A stretch of DNA of 64,000 nt, taken from BACL27 sp947488385 (lineage in GTDB: Bacteria > Actinomycetota > Acidimicrobiia > Acidimicrobiales > Ilumatobacteraceae). The notes under the pieces were generated by a model. The model had not been told where the DNA came from. It saw nothing but the letters and a program-made list of their open reading frames with translations, and did not search any database. Position numbers and translations under genes: made by a program. Positions 18,497 through 28,428 of this stretch are shown piece by piece. The DNA lies in NCBI GenBank assembly GCA_964203655.1, contig CAXNMJ010000004.1:62001-126000 (forward strand), in the 5' to 3' direction. Position 1 is the stretch's first letter; each line of letters starts with the position of its first letter.

Positions 18497-19344
18497 TTGG
18501 TATTCGCTCTCGTTAAGAGCCGACGAGCCAATGTTGATACTGCGTGGCGGCGATAGGCGGCTGTGCTGCGATGATCGTCGATTGGCTTTGCTTCATTTGC
18601 AATACGATCTCCGAATTCTTTTAACAAATTTACAGAAATCGCACCGATATTTTTCAAATCAATTTGTGAGGCGAGCCATTGCTCAGTCTCCCGACAACGA
18701 ATGATTGTCGGACCTACAGCACCGAGGGCAACAGCAACGCGACCGAGATCGCGGTCGACCACGAGACAGCAAGAGGCTATTGAGATGACCATTGCATTAC
18801 GAACGCCAACTTTTGCGTAACCTTGCCAACCGTTAATTACCGGCAGGGTTGCCGAAACGATAATTTCACCAGGCAGGCGTGAGTTGCGCTTTACCCCGAC
18901 CATAAAATCATGGATCGAAACATCGCGTGACGAGCTAGCCGATTGAAGATTTATGTTCGCATCTAGTGCACTCAAAACTGGAAGCGAGTCACCAGCAGGC
19001 GAGCAGGTGCCCAAGTTCCCACCGATTGAGCCGGTGGCACGAATTTGTGGTGAGCCAACTGTTCGTGCGGCCTGGGCGAGTGCGGGTAGTACTTCGGCAA
19101 TTTCACCATGCTCCATTTGTTGATAGGGAAGTCCGGCGCCGATTGTGATTTGGGTTCGCTGAGCGTTAAAACTAAAGCTGCGAAGCTCTTCAACACGACG
19201 CAACGCAATTACATCGGTCGGCTTGCGATGGTTGAAGTTAATTTCAACCATCAAATCGGTGCCGCCTTGGATTATTTGTGCAGTCGGATTAGCCGCAGTA
19301 GCGACCAAGGCATCATGCAGTGTGCGCGGTATGACTACGCTCAA
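18493..19344 (-). CDS. Molybdenum hydroxylase FAD-binding subunit
   Basis: CoxM/XdhB-type medium subunit, 283 aa. The FAD-binding loops IIQGGTDLMVEI and GSPQIRATGSIGGNLGTCSPAGD are the family signatures. The C-terminal CO dehydrogenase flavoprotein domain ends in RRHAVSTLARRLL. The best start is TTG 19344, overlapping the stop of the LLM gene, with a GGGATGG stretch upstream. The longer open frame to 19416 lies inside the LLM gene and is unlikely to be used. Confidence 0.92.
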   Translation of the reverse strand: MSVVIPRTLHDALVATAANPTAQIIQGGTDLMVEINFNHRKPTDVIALRRVEELRSFSFNAQRTQITIGAGLPYQQMEHGEIAEVLPALAQAARTVGSPQIRATGSIGGNLGTCSPAGDSLPVLSALDANINLQSASSSRDVSIHDFMVGVKRNSRLPGEIIVSATLPVINGWQGYAKVGVRNAMVISIASCCLVVDRDLGRVAVALGAVGPTIIRCRETEQWLASQIDLKNIGAISVNLLKEFGDRIANEAKPIDDHRSTAAYRRHAVSTLARRLLTRANTK

Positions 19345-20360
19345 GAAACACCATCCCAATTTGAGAATGCATCGATCATCGCCTTGACATCTCCAAGTGG
19401 ATACAAAATCGGGCAAGTTGCACCATTTTTCAAGTAGTGCGTGACGCGCGCGCGAGCTTCTGCTGGCGTGCCACTTGCTGTGAGCATCTGCACGATTTCA
19501 TCGGGGACATGTTTTGATGCAGCAACAACTTGTTCATGCGTGGCCGGCCAAGTAAGTACCGATCCAACTTTGTCGAGCAGTGATTGCGGCACGCCAGAAG
19601 CCTTCATGATGTGAGGTTGCTGACCGAGATATTGGGTGACCATTTGACGAGCCATATCGAGAGCGGTTTTGCGATCTTCGTGCACACTGCAAACAACCAA
19701 TTGAGGTCGGTCGATTGAGTCAACCGAGCGACCAGCACGGTCAGCACCGATTGCGAGGGCTTCCATTGCTTTTTGGTTGTATTCAGGTGAGACCAAATAA
19801 TTAAGAACTACTCCGTCGGCAATTTCGCCGGTGAGCTCCATCATTTGCATTCCGGTTGCGCCGATATAGATTGGCACGTCTTTCGCACGACGTTCTTGAT
19901 ATACATAATCAAGTTCGACGCCATCAAGATGCACGAATTCGCCGTGAAACGTGACAGTCTCATTGTTTAACAACGCACGAACCGTAGTAACGATTTCGCG
20001 CATTGCACGAAGTGGTTTGGCTCGCGAGATTCCGACTTTTTGTGCAAGTGGATCCCACCATGCACCGATTCCAAGAATTACTCGACCAGGAGCAAGATCG
20101 TCAAGGGTAGAAAATGTCGCCGCAAGTCTCGCCGGATTGCGACTCCAGCAATCAACAACGCCAGATCCAATTTTTAGCTTGGTTGTTACGGATGCAAACG
20201 CGGCCATCGGTACTGTCGCCTCGCGCACGAGCCGGCTTTCGGCTTGCCACACGGCTTCAAAACCTTTTGCTTCGGCGTACTTCGAGAACTCCATGCCTTC
20301 TGAGATTTTGTGAGCATCTTGTAGGTAGAGCGCAACACGTGCAGGTTTTTTAGCATTCAT
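19341..20360 (-). CDS. LLM-class (F420- or flavin-dependent) oxidoreductase
   Basis: 339 aa luciferase-like TIM barrel. Visible features are KISEGMEFSKYAEAKGFEAVW near the start, KLKIGSGVVDCWSRNPA, LAPGRVILGIGAW, and the C-terminal SGTPAEARARV, a pattern typical of the Mer-like F420-dependent branch. It may reduce or oxygenate an intermediate of the surrounding catabolic pathway. The pyrimidine oxygenase RutA is a distant member of the same fold, but the motifs here fit the F420 branch better. Substrate unknown. It lies tightly within the operon. Confidence 0.85.
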   Translation of the reverse strand: MNAKKPARVALYLQDAHKISEGMEFSKYAEAKGFEAVWQAESRLVREATVPMAAFASVTTKLKIGSGVVDCWSRNPARLAATFSTLDDLAPGRVILGIGAWWDPLAQKVGISRAKPLRAMREIVTTVRALLNNETVTFHGEFVHLDGVELDYVYQERRAKDVPIYIGATGMQMMELTGEIADGVVLNYLVSPEYNQKAMEALAIGADRAGRSVDSIDRPQLVVCSVHEDRKTALDMARQMVTQYLGQQPHIMKASGVPQSLLDKVGSVLTWPATHEQVVAASKHVPDEIVQMLTASGTPAEARARVTHYLKNGATCPILYPLGDVKAMIDAFSNWDGVS

Positions 20361-20362
20361 AT

Positions 20363-21429
20363 TTACAACCTCTCATATAACCGTAGGGCTTGTTCGGCAC
20401 TTTTTGCACGCACTTCGTCTAGGTCAACACGCGTTGGTTGACAATTTGCGAGAACTTTTTGACCATCAATCTCAACGTCAAAAGCCTGCAAATTTGTGGT
20501 GAAGGCTGCATGCCAAGGACTATCAGCAAAGTCGTAGTTGAATGTCACACGATCATTCTTTGCGTCGGGAAACAACTCGTAGCCATTTTGTAACCACGAC
20601 CAAACTGTGTCTGGGTTTTGCGTAACATCAAATTCGCGTAGGCGAGCGTAAGCGAGTCTCGCTTCTTCAACCATGTCGGCTCCAATGCCATCGGTGCCAA
20701 GCAGAACCGTATTTGTCTTTGTAGATGGTTTGGCATAGCCGACTGCATTGTTCATATTTGAGCGGGCATTGTGCACAATTCGACCCTTTAGTTGTCGATC
20801 AAGATGCACAGTGTGAACCAGTAACCAATCATCTTTCGCCAAATCTTCGAGCCGTGCGCCCGCTTGAATATCATCTAGTGCCTCGCCAACGTGAATGTGC
20901 ACTCCAACGTTGTGCTTGTTTGCAAGTTCGGCTGCTGCTTGCAAGGTTTCATCGCTACACGTGAATGCTGCGTGAACTCCAACCATGCCAACACCACCAG
21001 ATGAAAGAAATTGATCACATTCATCAAGGCCACGTTTGGCAGCATCAGTCATTTTTGATAAGAGGCGAGACTTTCGAGTGCAACTCTCCGGCGTCATCCC
21101 AGCGATCAGTTACTCCGTAACACGTATTGACACGAACTGCCGACTTCGCTACAGGCGCGAGCAATAATCGAAAGTGAGCCTTCAATTGCATTGGGTGATT
21201 CGTGATGATCGATAATGCATGTTGTGCCACTCATCAAAGCCTCACAGGCACCCAACTTGGCTGACCAATAGATCATCTCTTCGTCAAGGGCGGCATCAAG
21301 TCTCCACCAAATATTGTTAAGAATTTGAATGAACGATTTTGATTCGTTTCTTGGTGCTGGCATTCCACGAGCCAATGTCGAATACAGGTGATGGTGGGCA
21401 CAAACAAGACCTGCCGTTTGGTTCGACAC
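20363..21429 (-). CDS. SsnA-like metal-dependent amidohydrolase (two frame breaks, short N-terminus)
   Basis: The start of the catalytic barrel reads TAGLVCAHHHLYSTLARG, followed by NIWWRLDAALDEE and SGTTCIIDHHESP. All resemble SsnA, a putative aminohydrolase found beside molybdenum hydroxylases in purine-utilisation clusters. Later parts are VRVNTCYGVTDRWDDAGE and GVHIHVGE, then LLGTDGIGADM. The frame breaks near 21138 and at the T-run 21052-21056 (+ strand); one-base removals at each restore one chain. GTG 21429 directly follows the upstream stop, leaving almost nothing before the metal-binding HxH. The roughly 55-residue N-terminal strand region of SsnA is absent. Confidence 0.8.
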
Positions 21430-21431
21430 GC

Positions 21432-24051
21432 TTAGTCTTCGTCTTTCACTTGGCGCATCGGCAGGGCATTTCGCCACTTGCCATCTAGGTCATGCAGAGC
21501 TGCGGCGACTGCGCCGGCAGTTGGAACTAAACCAATTTCACCGACGCCTTTGATTCCGTATGGTGCGTTCGGCTGAGGTGACTCAATTAACTTCACGCTT
21601 ATTTTGGGTACATCTTTTGCACGCAAAATTCCGAGACTGCGCAGAGTCATATTTGTTGGGAAAGCAGTTTGTGGATCTGATGGAAAGTTTTCGGTAAGTG
21701 CATATCCAAGACCCATGTGCACACTGCCTTCGACTTGGCCTTCGCACAGAGTTGGGTTGACTACGCGACCAACGTCGTGAATTGCAACGACTTCTTCAAT
21801 TTTCTGAGTCTGCGCGGTCAATTACAACCATCTGCGAGGCGTAACTAAAAGTCGAGTGAATAATTGGGTTAACGACACCTGGTTCACCGAGTTTGTTCGT
21901 CCAATCAACTCGATATTCTCCAACATGATCTACTTCAACCTCGCGACCGCTGGCAATCGCGACTTGGCAAGCGTGCTTGACCGCTCCGGCGCCCATTAAC
22001 GTGCCACGAGATCCCGTGGTTTGACCAAAACCTAATTCACGCGTCGTATCTACGATTACGTCAATAAAATTCGCATCTACGTCTAGTTCTTCTACCGCTA
22101 CTTGAGCTGCAACAGTGTTGATGCCTTGACCCATTTCGGTCCAGCCGTGGCGAATTTCGATTCGGCCATTGGCTTTGAAACGAACTACAGCTTTTGATAT
22201 TTCTTTGAATCCGTTGCCGAGTCCACTATTTTTCAAGCCCAAGCCGAGACCGACTGCTTTTCCAGATGCGAGTGCAGCGTCATATGCCGGCTTAATTTCA
22301 TTCAGACAAATTTCAGCGCCAAGACAGCCATCATCCATAATTTGTCCTGGACCCCACACCATTCCTGGTTTGATGACATTGATTTTTCGAATCTCCCAAC
22401 TTGAAATTCCTGCTTTTTCAGCAAGACGGTCAAGCACGCCCTCCATCGCAAACTGCGCTTGATTAGCGCCGAATCCACGGAACGCTCCGCAAATCGGATT
22501 ATTCGTACGTGCAGCTATTGCCTCGACATCGATGTTCGGTACTTGATACGGACCACTTGCATGACCAGCCATACGTTCGAGCACTTTCATACCGACGCTT
22601 GCATACGCACCTGAGTCGCCAAGAGCGCGAACACGCAACGCAGTGAGTTTGCCAGTTGAATCGCATGCAGCTTCATAAGTCATTTCAATTGGGTGACGCT
22701 TGGCGTGCATCAAGAAGCTCTCTTCGCGAGAAAGCGTACATTTCACTGGCATATTCAAAAGCCACGCGGCCAGAGATGCATGGGCTTGATTGCTCATGTC
22801 CTCTTTGCCACCAAAGGCACCACCATTTGTCACGAGAGTCACCGTTACTTGCTCGTTGGAGAGGTTCAGTAGGCGAGCAATGTCGTTTCGGTCATCCCAA
22901 ACGCCTTGACCGCCAGAGTAAACATGTAACTTGCGAGTATCGCCCTCGAGTGATGGCACAGCAAGTGTGCTCTCTGGCTCCAAAAATGCATGTTCAATTC
23001 TTTGCGTGGAGAACGTCTCAGTGATTCGATGGACACTTGACTTCAAGGCTGTTTCAACATCGCCGCGCTGATAGACGCTCTTGGAGAGAATGTTCGTATC
23101 GGTTTTCCAAACCGCAATATCGTTATTTCTGATCGCATCTCGTGGATCAGTAATTGGCTTCAAAACTTTGTATTCAACCTCAACATGGTTGACGGCATTA
23201 CGGGCATTTAGTCGCGAATCGGCTACGACGATTGCGAGCACATCGCCGGCGTATGAAGTAAAACCTCCAACTGGTATCAGCGCTGGCCAATCTTTATAAA
23301 TGATTCCCATCAGCAGTTCACCTGGCACATCAGCAGCAGTGAATACTGCGCGCACACCGGGTTGTAACACAGCTTTAGATGAATTGATTTTTAAAACTTC
23401 TGCTCGAGCGTGCTTCGTAAACACAAGTGCGGCGTGCAGCATTCCGGGAATGCGAATGTCGTCAATATATCCGCGGTCTCCAAGGGTCAAAGCGTGTGCT
23501 TCGTACTTTGCAACACGCACGCCGAGTCCGCCTGTTGAGACAATCTCAGGTGACTGGCCCTTAGCGACTGTTTCAATTGCATCAAGAATTTTGACGTAAC
23601 CAGTGCAACGACATAGATGTGCGCCCAAGTGTCGTGCCATATCTTCGCGTTTTAGTCCCGCACCCTTTTTGTCGATCTGTGCTTTAGCGCGAACGACTAT
23701 CCCTGGAATACAAAATCCACATTGCAGACCCCCGCATGCGGCGAAGGCATTTGCGAATGCATCACGTTCAACTTCGCTAACACCTTCGAGCGTTGTGATC
23801 TCGGCACCGGCAACCTTGTCGAGCGATTGTTGGCAACTAACTATTGCTTTACCGTCGACAAGAACTGTGCAACATCCGCATTGACCACTAGGTGAACAGC
23901 CATCTTTAGGTGAAGTTATGTCTAACTCTTCACGTAACGCTGCTAATAAATGGGGGTGATCGCGACGGACAGTGACAGGGGTGCCATTGACACTGAAACC
24001 GACGCGATCGCCAAGACCCGGATCGACAACAGTCCCTACGTCATTTGTCAC
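21432..24051 (-). CDS. Fused Fe-S/molybdenum hydroxylase, XdhD-like (frame broken once)
   Basis: About 873 aa. The N-terminal 165 residues form a [2Fe-2S] module (Cys52, 58, 60/61 in GCSPSGQCGCC, then CGFCIPG and HLCRCTGY). A complete Mo-cofactor domain follows, with YIDDIRIPGMLHAALVF, TNGGAFGGKEDMS, CGAFRGFGANQ and EMGQGINTV. The C-terminus has HDVGRVVNP, EGSVHMGLGYAL and GIKGVGEIG. No FAD domain is present, as in E. coli XdhD, so it may borrow the FAD subunit encoded downstream. The frame breaks at TTTT 21800-21803 (+ strand); removing one base joins VIDRADSE to IEEVVAIHD. Substrate is probably a purine-like or other N-heterocycle. Confidence 0.87.
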
Positions 24052-24102
24052 ATATTTACCATACCCGTATTGGGGTTCAGGTTTACAGATTGTAAAGTTT
24101 GA

Positions 24103-25026
24103 CTAGTCGAGGGATGTGCCCCGTTGGCCAGTGATGCGCCCGTATACCTCAGGGCGGCGGTATCGCTCAAAGTTGAAAAGAGTGTTTTTGTAATTGTTAC
24201 ACCAGTCCAAATCGCAGACGGCGGTTATCACTTCGTCTGCGTTGGTGACTGTCTTGGCCAGAATCTCGCCAGACGGACCAATGATGCTCGAGTCGGCCAG
24301 ACCATCGACGCCTTCTTCTATGCCACCCTTCGCAACGCCGACAACGAAAGTGCCATTTTGATAGGCACCACTTTGCATAACTAGGGCATTGTGGAACCCT
24401 TGCAAAACATCTTGAGAAGGATCTGGCACATAATGCAAAGGAGTGTTGTATCCGCAGAGAATCATCTCGACACCTTGCAAACCCATCACTCGATATGTCT
24501 CAGGCCAGCGACGATCATTGCAGATCATCATTCCGATTCGGCCACCAAAAGCTTTCCAGACACCGAAGCCTTCGTTGCTAGGAGTGAAGTAATAACGCTC
24601 AGCATGTTGGAACGGCCGGTCTGGTTCGTGCTCTTCGTGGCCCGGTATGTGCACTTTGCGATATTTTGCGACGGTATTGCCGTTGCGATCAACAAGTATC
24701 TGGGTATTGAATCGTTCTTTAGTTGCAGTAAGTTCGGCATAACCAAGACAAAAGCCAACTTGCAATTTCTTTGCTTCGTCAAAGAGAGGCTGTGTGACAT
24801 TTGAAGGCATTTCGGTTTCGTACCAATGATCTGCCTCTGTTATGTCGTCAACGAACCAGCGAGGGAAAAAAGTAGTCAGAGCAAGTTCAGGGAAAACAAC
24901 TAGTTCTGCTTTCTTTGAGTGCGCTTGACGAAGAAGCTCAATCAATCGAGCAACCACCGCGGTGCGGCTATCACTGCCTTGAATTGGGCCGAGTTGAGCG
25001 GCTGCAACATGAAGATTGCGCGACAT
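24103..25026 (-). CDS. Nitrilase-superfamily N-carbamoyl-D-amino acid hydrolase-like amidase
   Basis: 307 aa. The catalytic Glu-Lys-Cys triad of the nitrilase fold is visible: Glu in VVFPELALTTFFPRW, Lys in KYRKVHIPGHEEHE, Cys in MMICNDRRWPETYRVMG. These stretches match the Agrobacterium-type N-carbamoyl-D-amino acid amidohydrolase more closely than beta-ureidopropionase. The expected reaction is removal of the carbamoyl group as CO2 and NH3 from a carbamoylated amine. It overlaps its upstream neighbour, an M20-family carbamoylase, by one base. Confidence 0.88.
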   Translation of the reverse strand: MSRNLHVAAAQLGPIQGSDSRTAVVARLIELLRQAHSKKAELVVFPELALTTFFPRWFVDDITEADHWYETEMPSNVTQPLFDEAKKLQVGFCLGYAELTATKERFNTQILVDRNGNTVAKYRKVHIPGHEEHEPDRPFQHAERYYFTPSNEGFGVWKAFGGRIGMMICNDRRWPETYRVMGLQGVEMILCGYNTPLHYVPDPSQDVLQGFHNALVMQSGAYQNGTFVVGVAKGGIEEGVDGLADSSIIGPSGEILAKTVTNADEVITAVCDLDWCNNYKNTLFNFERYRRPEVYGRITGQRGTSLD

Positions 25027-26294
25027 TATTTATCCGTCGAGTCAAGCGTCGTTAGCGCAAGCATCGTGTGCAGCAAAATATTTGCACCAGCATTCAGGTC
25101 TGCTTCTTCTGTAAATTCGGCCGCATTATGACTGATGCCTTTGACACTTGGTACAAAGATCATTCCAGCAGGACAAACACGAGCCAGCATCTGAGCATCA
25201 TGGCCCGCTCCTGATGGCATGCGTTGAACGGAGTTGTTTTGCTCTTTTGCAATTTCCTCGACGAGGTCAATAACACGGTCATCAAAAACTACAGGCTCGA
25301 ATCGCGCTAGTTCGCGAGTCTTAATTTCGACACCCTCAGAAATCGCAATCTGGGCAAGAAAATCTTTGATCTTTGATTCGGCGATTTTTAACAGTTTCTC
25401 GTCGGTGTTTCGAACATCAAGAGTAAGAGTTGCCCGAGCAGGAACAACGTTCGTTAAATTTGGATGAAGATCGATCTTTCCGACTGTGCAAACTTGATCT
25501 CCGCCTAAGTCTTTGGCGAGATTGCGCAAAAATACAGTGATTTCTGCAGCAACATAAGCCGGGTCATGACGAAGCGACATCGGAGTCGTACCTGCGTGAT
25601 TTGATTGACCATGAATTGTTACTTCTTGCCAAGAAATACCCTGGACACTTGTTACGGCACCAATACGAACATCGTTGGCTTCGAGCATTGGACCTTGCTC
25701 AATGTGAAGTTCAACAAACGCATGGGGGACAGCACCAGGGCAAGGTGTTGGTCCTGCGTATCCGATTCGCACAAGTTCGTCACCAAGCTTGGCTCCATCA
25801 ATTGCGACAACATCTAAAGCCTGCTCAGTTGACATTCCGCCTACATAAACAAGTGAACCGAGCATGTCGGGGGCAAACCTTGCACCTTCTTCATCAGTAA
25901 AAATGCCAACAGCGAGCGGACGGGGTGGTATTACATTTGCGTCCTTGCAAGTTTCGATTGCCTCGAGAGCGGCTAACACCCCGTAGCAGCCGTCAAATCT
26001 GCCACCAGTTCGAACTGTGTCAATATGCGAACCTGACATCACAGATTGACCACTACCCACATTCCAAGTGCCGATTATGTTTCCAATTGCGTCAATTGTG
26101 ACCTCAAGGTCAAGCTCACGCATCCAAGCAACAACCAAATCTCGGCCGTCTTTGTCTTCATCTGTCAAGGCAAGGCGACAATTTCCTCCACCTTCAATTG
26201 GAGAAACCTCGGCCAAAGCATTGATTCTTTCGTGAAGACGACGAGAATTTATTTTCAGGTCTAGATGTTTATTACGAAAGTCTCCGACGGGCAC
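25026..26294 (-). CDS. M20-family allantoate amidohydrolase / N-carbamoyl-L-amino acid hydrolase
   Basis: 422 aa metal-dependent amidase. Seen are the metal site GSHIDTVRTGGRFDG, TDEEGARF with the catalytic Glu, ELHIEQGP, the dimerisation-domain GQSNHAGTTPM, and PSGAGHDAQ and GISHNAAEFT. This set separates the AllC/HyuC group from peptidases. Allantoate and N-carbamoyl-L-amino acids cannot be told apart by motif. First gene of the leftward operon; the start is GTG 26294 and only about 37 bases separate it from the divergent aminotransferase, so the two promoters must overlap. Confidence 0.88.
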   Translation of the reverse strand: MPVGDFRNKHLDLKINSRRLHERINALAEVSPIEGGGNCRLALTDEDKDGRDLVVAWMRELDLEVTIDAIGNIIGTWNVGSGQSVMSGSHIDTVRTGGRFDGCYGVLAALEAIETCKDANVIPPRPLAVGIFTDEEGARFAPDMLGSLVYVGGMSTEQALDVVAIDGAKLGDELVRIGYAGPTPCPGAVPHAFVELHIEQGPMLEANDVRIGAVTSVQGISWQEVTIHGQSNHAGTTPMSLRHDPAYVAAEITVFLRNLAKDLGGDQVCTVGKIDLHPNLTNVVPARATLTLDVRNTDEKLLKIAESKIKDFLAQIAISEGVEIKTRELARFEPVVFDDRVIDLVEEIAKEQNNSVQRMPSGAGHDAQMLARVCPAGMIFVPSVKGISHNAAEFTEEADLNAGANILLHTMLALTTLDSTDK

Positions 26295-26331
26295 CTCATA
26301 ACTTTAGACCCAAATTTGCCACAATGGATGG

Positions 26332-27678
26332 GTGGTAGATCGCAAAAGACTTATCTCGGCTATCGCTGACGAAGAAAAGCAGTTCGTCGCAAAGCACCCC
26401 GTTTCGTTCGCTGCATCAAAATTAGCCTCGAAGTCTCTCATTGGTGGTGTGCCGATGCCATGGATGAAGCGTTGGCCTGGCGCGTTTCCGATTTCTGTTC
26501 AATCTGCCAAAGGCGCACGATTCGTTGATGTTGATGGCATTGAATATGTTGATTTCTGTCTTGGCGATACGGGTTCAATGACGGGTCATGCTGTCACCGA
26601 AATAACTGATGCTATTTCTCGACAGCTCAGTCGTGGATCGACAGTAATGCTGCCAAGCGAAGATTCAACATGGGTGGGTGCTGAACTAACAAAACGTTTT
26701 GGCTTGGCAAAGTGGCAGTTTTCGGTTAGCGCAACTGATGCCAATCGTTTTGTTCTTCGTTTGGCGCGACATATTACAAAGCGTCCAATGGTTCTCGTTC
26801 ATGACTGGTGTTATCACGGAACAGTCGACGAAACACTCGTTATTGCCGATGATCAAGGAAAGACAATTTCGCGGCACGGCGCGATTGGACCACAGGTGCA
26901 TCCATCGCTGACAACCCGCGTCGTACCTTTTAACGATCTCGAGAAGCTTGAGCAACAACTCAGTTTCGGCGACGTTGCTTGCATGTTGATTGAACCCGCT
27001 CTAACCAATATCGGCATTGTGCTGCCAGACCCTGGTTATCTCAGCGGCGTGCGTGATCTGACGCGTAAGTACGGAACACTTTTAATAATTGACGAAACTC
27101 ACACAATTTGTGCGGGCCCAGGTGGAGCAACCAAACTTTGGAATCTTGAGCCAGACATGTTGGTAATTGGCAAAACAATCGGCGGTGGTATTCCTGTCGC
27201 GGCATATGGTTTGTCAGCCGAGCTCGCTGCGCGTGCCGAACTTTCGCTTAATAGTCACGATGTAGATGTCTCTGGACTTGGTGGCACGTTGTCAGGAAGT
27301 GTGCTGGCAATGGCGGCAGTCAAAGCCACCCTCACACACTCGCTTTTGCCAAATCAGTTTGAGAAGACAATTGCTTTGGCAACTCGTTGGGCCAACGGTG
27401 TTGCTAGCTCTATTGCCAAGCATCAATTGGATTGGAGCGTTCAACAACTTGGATGTCGAGCAGAATATTGGTTTTGTAAACCGCCCAAGAATGGTGCAGA
27501 AGCGGCCGCAGCAGTAGATGAAGAACTTGAAAATTTCATGCACCTTTGGGCACTAAATAGAGGTGTTTTGCTCACTCCGTTTCACAACATGGCACTTGTG
27601 TCACCATTTCATGAAGAATCAGATGTTGATCTACACACAGAAGTGTTTGATGCGGCGCTTTCTGCGCTTGCGAGTTAA
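26332..27678 (+). CDS. Class III PLP-dependent aminotransferase (glutamate-1-semialdehyde aminomutase-like)
   Basis: 448 aa, GTG start. Fold-type I features include DVDGIEYVDFCLGDTGSMTGHA, HDWCYHGTVDE, IIDETHTICAGPGGATKLW with the PLP-ring Asp, and the Schiff-base Lys in MLVIGKTIGGGIP. It resembles the GSA aminomutase branch but stands in a catabolic island, not with heme genes. It more likely moves an amino group from a beta-amino acid released by the carbamoylases. The exact substrate is unknown. It opens a rightward pair with a permease. Confidence 0.85.
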   Translation: MVDRKRLISAIADEEKQFVAKHPVSFAASKLASKSLIGGVPMPWMKRWPGAFPISVQSAKGARFVDVDGIEYVDFCLGDTGSMTGHAVTEITDAISRQLSRGSTVMLPSEDSTWVGAELTKRFGLAKWQFSVSATDANRFVLRLARHITKRPMVLVHDWCYHGTVDETLVIADDQGKTISRHGAIGPQVHPSLTTRVVPFNDLEKLEQQLSFGDVACMLIEPALTNIGIVLPDPGYLSGVRDLTRKYGTLLIIDETHTICAGPGGATKLWNLEPDMLVIGKTIGGGIPVAAYGLSAELAARAELSLNSHDVDVSGLGGTLSGSVLAMAAVKATLTHSLLPNQFEKTIALATRWANGVASSIAKHQLDWSVQQLGCRAEYWFCKPPKNGAEAAAAVDEELENFMHLWALNRGVLLTPFHNMALVSPFHEESDVDLHTEVFDAALSALAS

Positions 27679-27696
27679 CTCACTGAAGTTACGCAA

Positions 27697-28428
27697 ATGA
27701 CGATTGCACAATATTTTGCGATTGCCTGCATCGTATTTGGTGCTTCTTTGATTCAAGCTCTCTTTGGTTTCGGTTTCGGTTTAATCTCGGTTCCTTTAAT
27801 GATTTTTTTTGTTGATCTGCCGACAGCTGTTGTCACGGCGACCGCAGTGTCGACAGTGAGTTGCGCCGCTCAATGGATCGAATCTCGCGCAATAAAAGCA
27901 CGTGAAATCTCGCAACGACTAGTTCTCTCAGCTCTATTAGGTATGCCACTTGGGCTATGGCTCTTAAACAACATTGCAGCGCGTCCGATGAAAGCAGCAC
28001 TAGGTGTCGTAGTGCTTTTCGGTGTTTTTCTGAGCATTAAAGGATTTGATCTTCGACGACTGCCAGTCTTCTTTGATTATTCAATGGGTGTATTGGCCGG
28101 CGTGTTGTCGACTTCGACTTCGACAAACGGGCCCCCGTTGGTGTTTTTATTGCATTCGCGACATTATTCTCCGCAAGATTTTCGCGCCGTGCTTAATCGC
28201 GTGTTTACTATTTTGAACCTACTCACGCTTGTCACTTTTGCAGTTGCCGGCAAACTTGATCAACAAGCCGTGTCGCTGGCCGGTTTGGCCATTCCAGTGA
28301 TGGGGGTTGGGGTGTGGCTAGGCACACGATTGCGCTCAAGAATTAATCCAGAACACTTTCGTTCACTGGTGATTGGACTTCTATTAATGACGGGTGTTAG
28401 TGCAATTTTAAATTCAATATTTAGTTAG
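27697..28428 (+). CDS. TauE/SafE family membrane permease
   Basis: 243 aa with about seven to eight membrane helices and the two-repeat architecture of the family. The N-terminal repeat has QALFGFGFGLISVPLM followed by TAVVTATAV, and the second has LAGVLSTSTSTNGPPLVF. Members move small anions such as sulfonates or organic acids. Here it may export or import a product of the catabolic island, a guess from location only. The stop overlaps that of the convergent MBL gene (TTAG at 28425-28428). Confidence 0.88.
   Translation: MTIAQYFAIACIVFGASLIQALFGFGFGLISVPLMIFFVDLPTAVVTATAVSTVSCAAQWIESRAIKAREISQRLVLSALLGMPLGLWLLNNIAARPMKAALGVVVLFGVFLSIKGFDLRRLPVFFDYSMGVLAGVLSTSTSTNGPPLVFLLHSRHYSPQDFRAVLNRVFTILNLLTLVTFAVAGKLDQQAVSLAGLAIPVMGVGVWLGTRLRSRINPEHFRSLVIGLLLMTGVSAILNSIFS

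Noticed and set aside
19341..20360. RutA-type pyrimidine oxygenase
   Set aside because: The fold is shared, but the motifs and the C-terminal SGTPAEARARV fit the F420-dependent branch, and no other rut gene is present.
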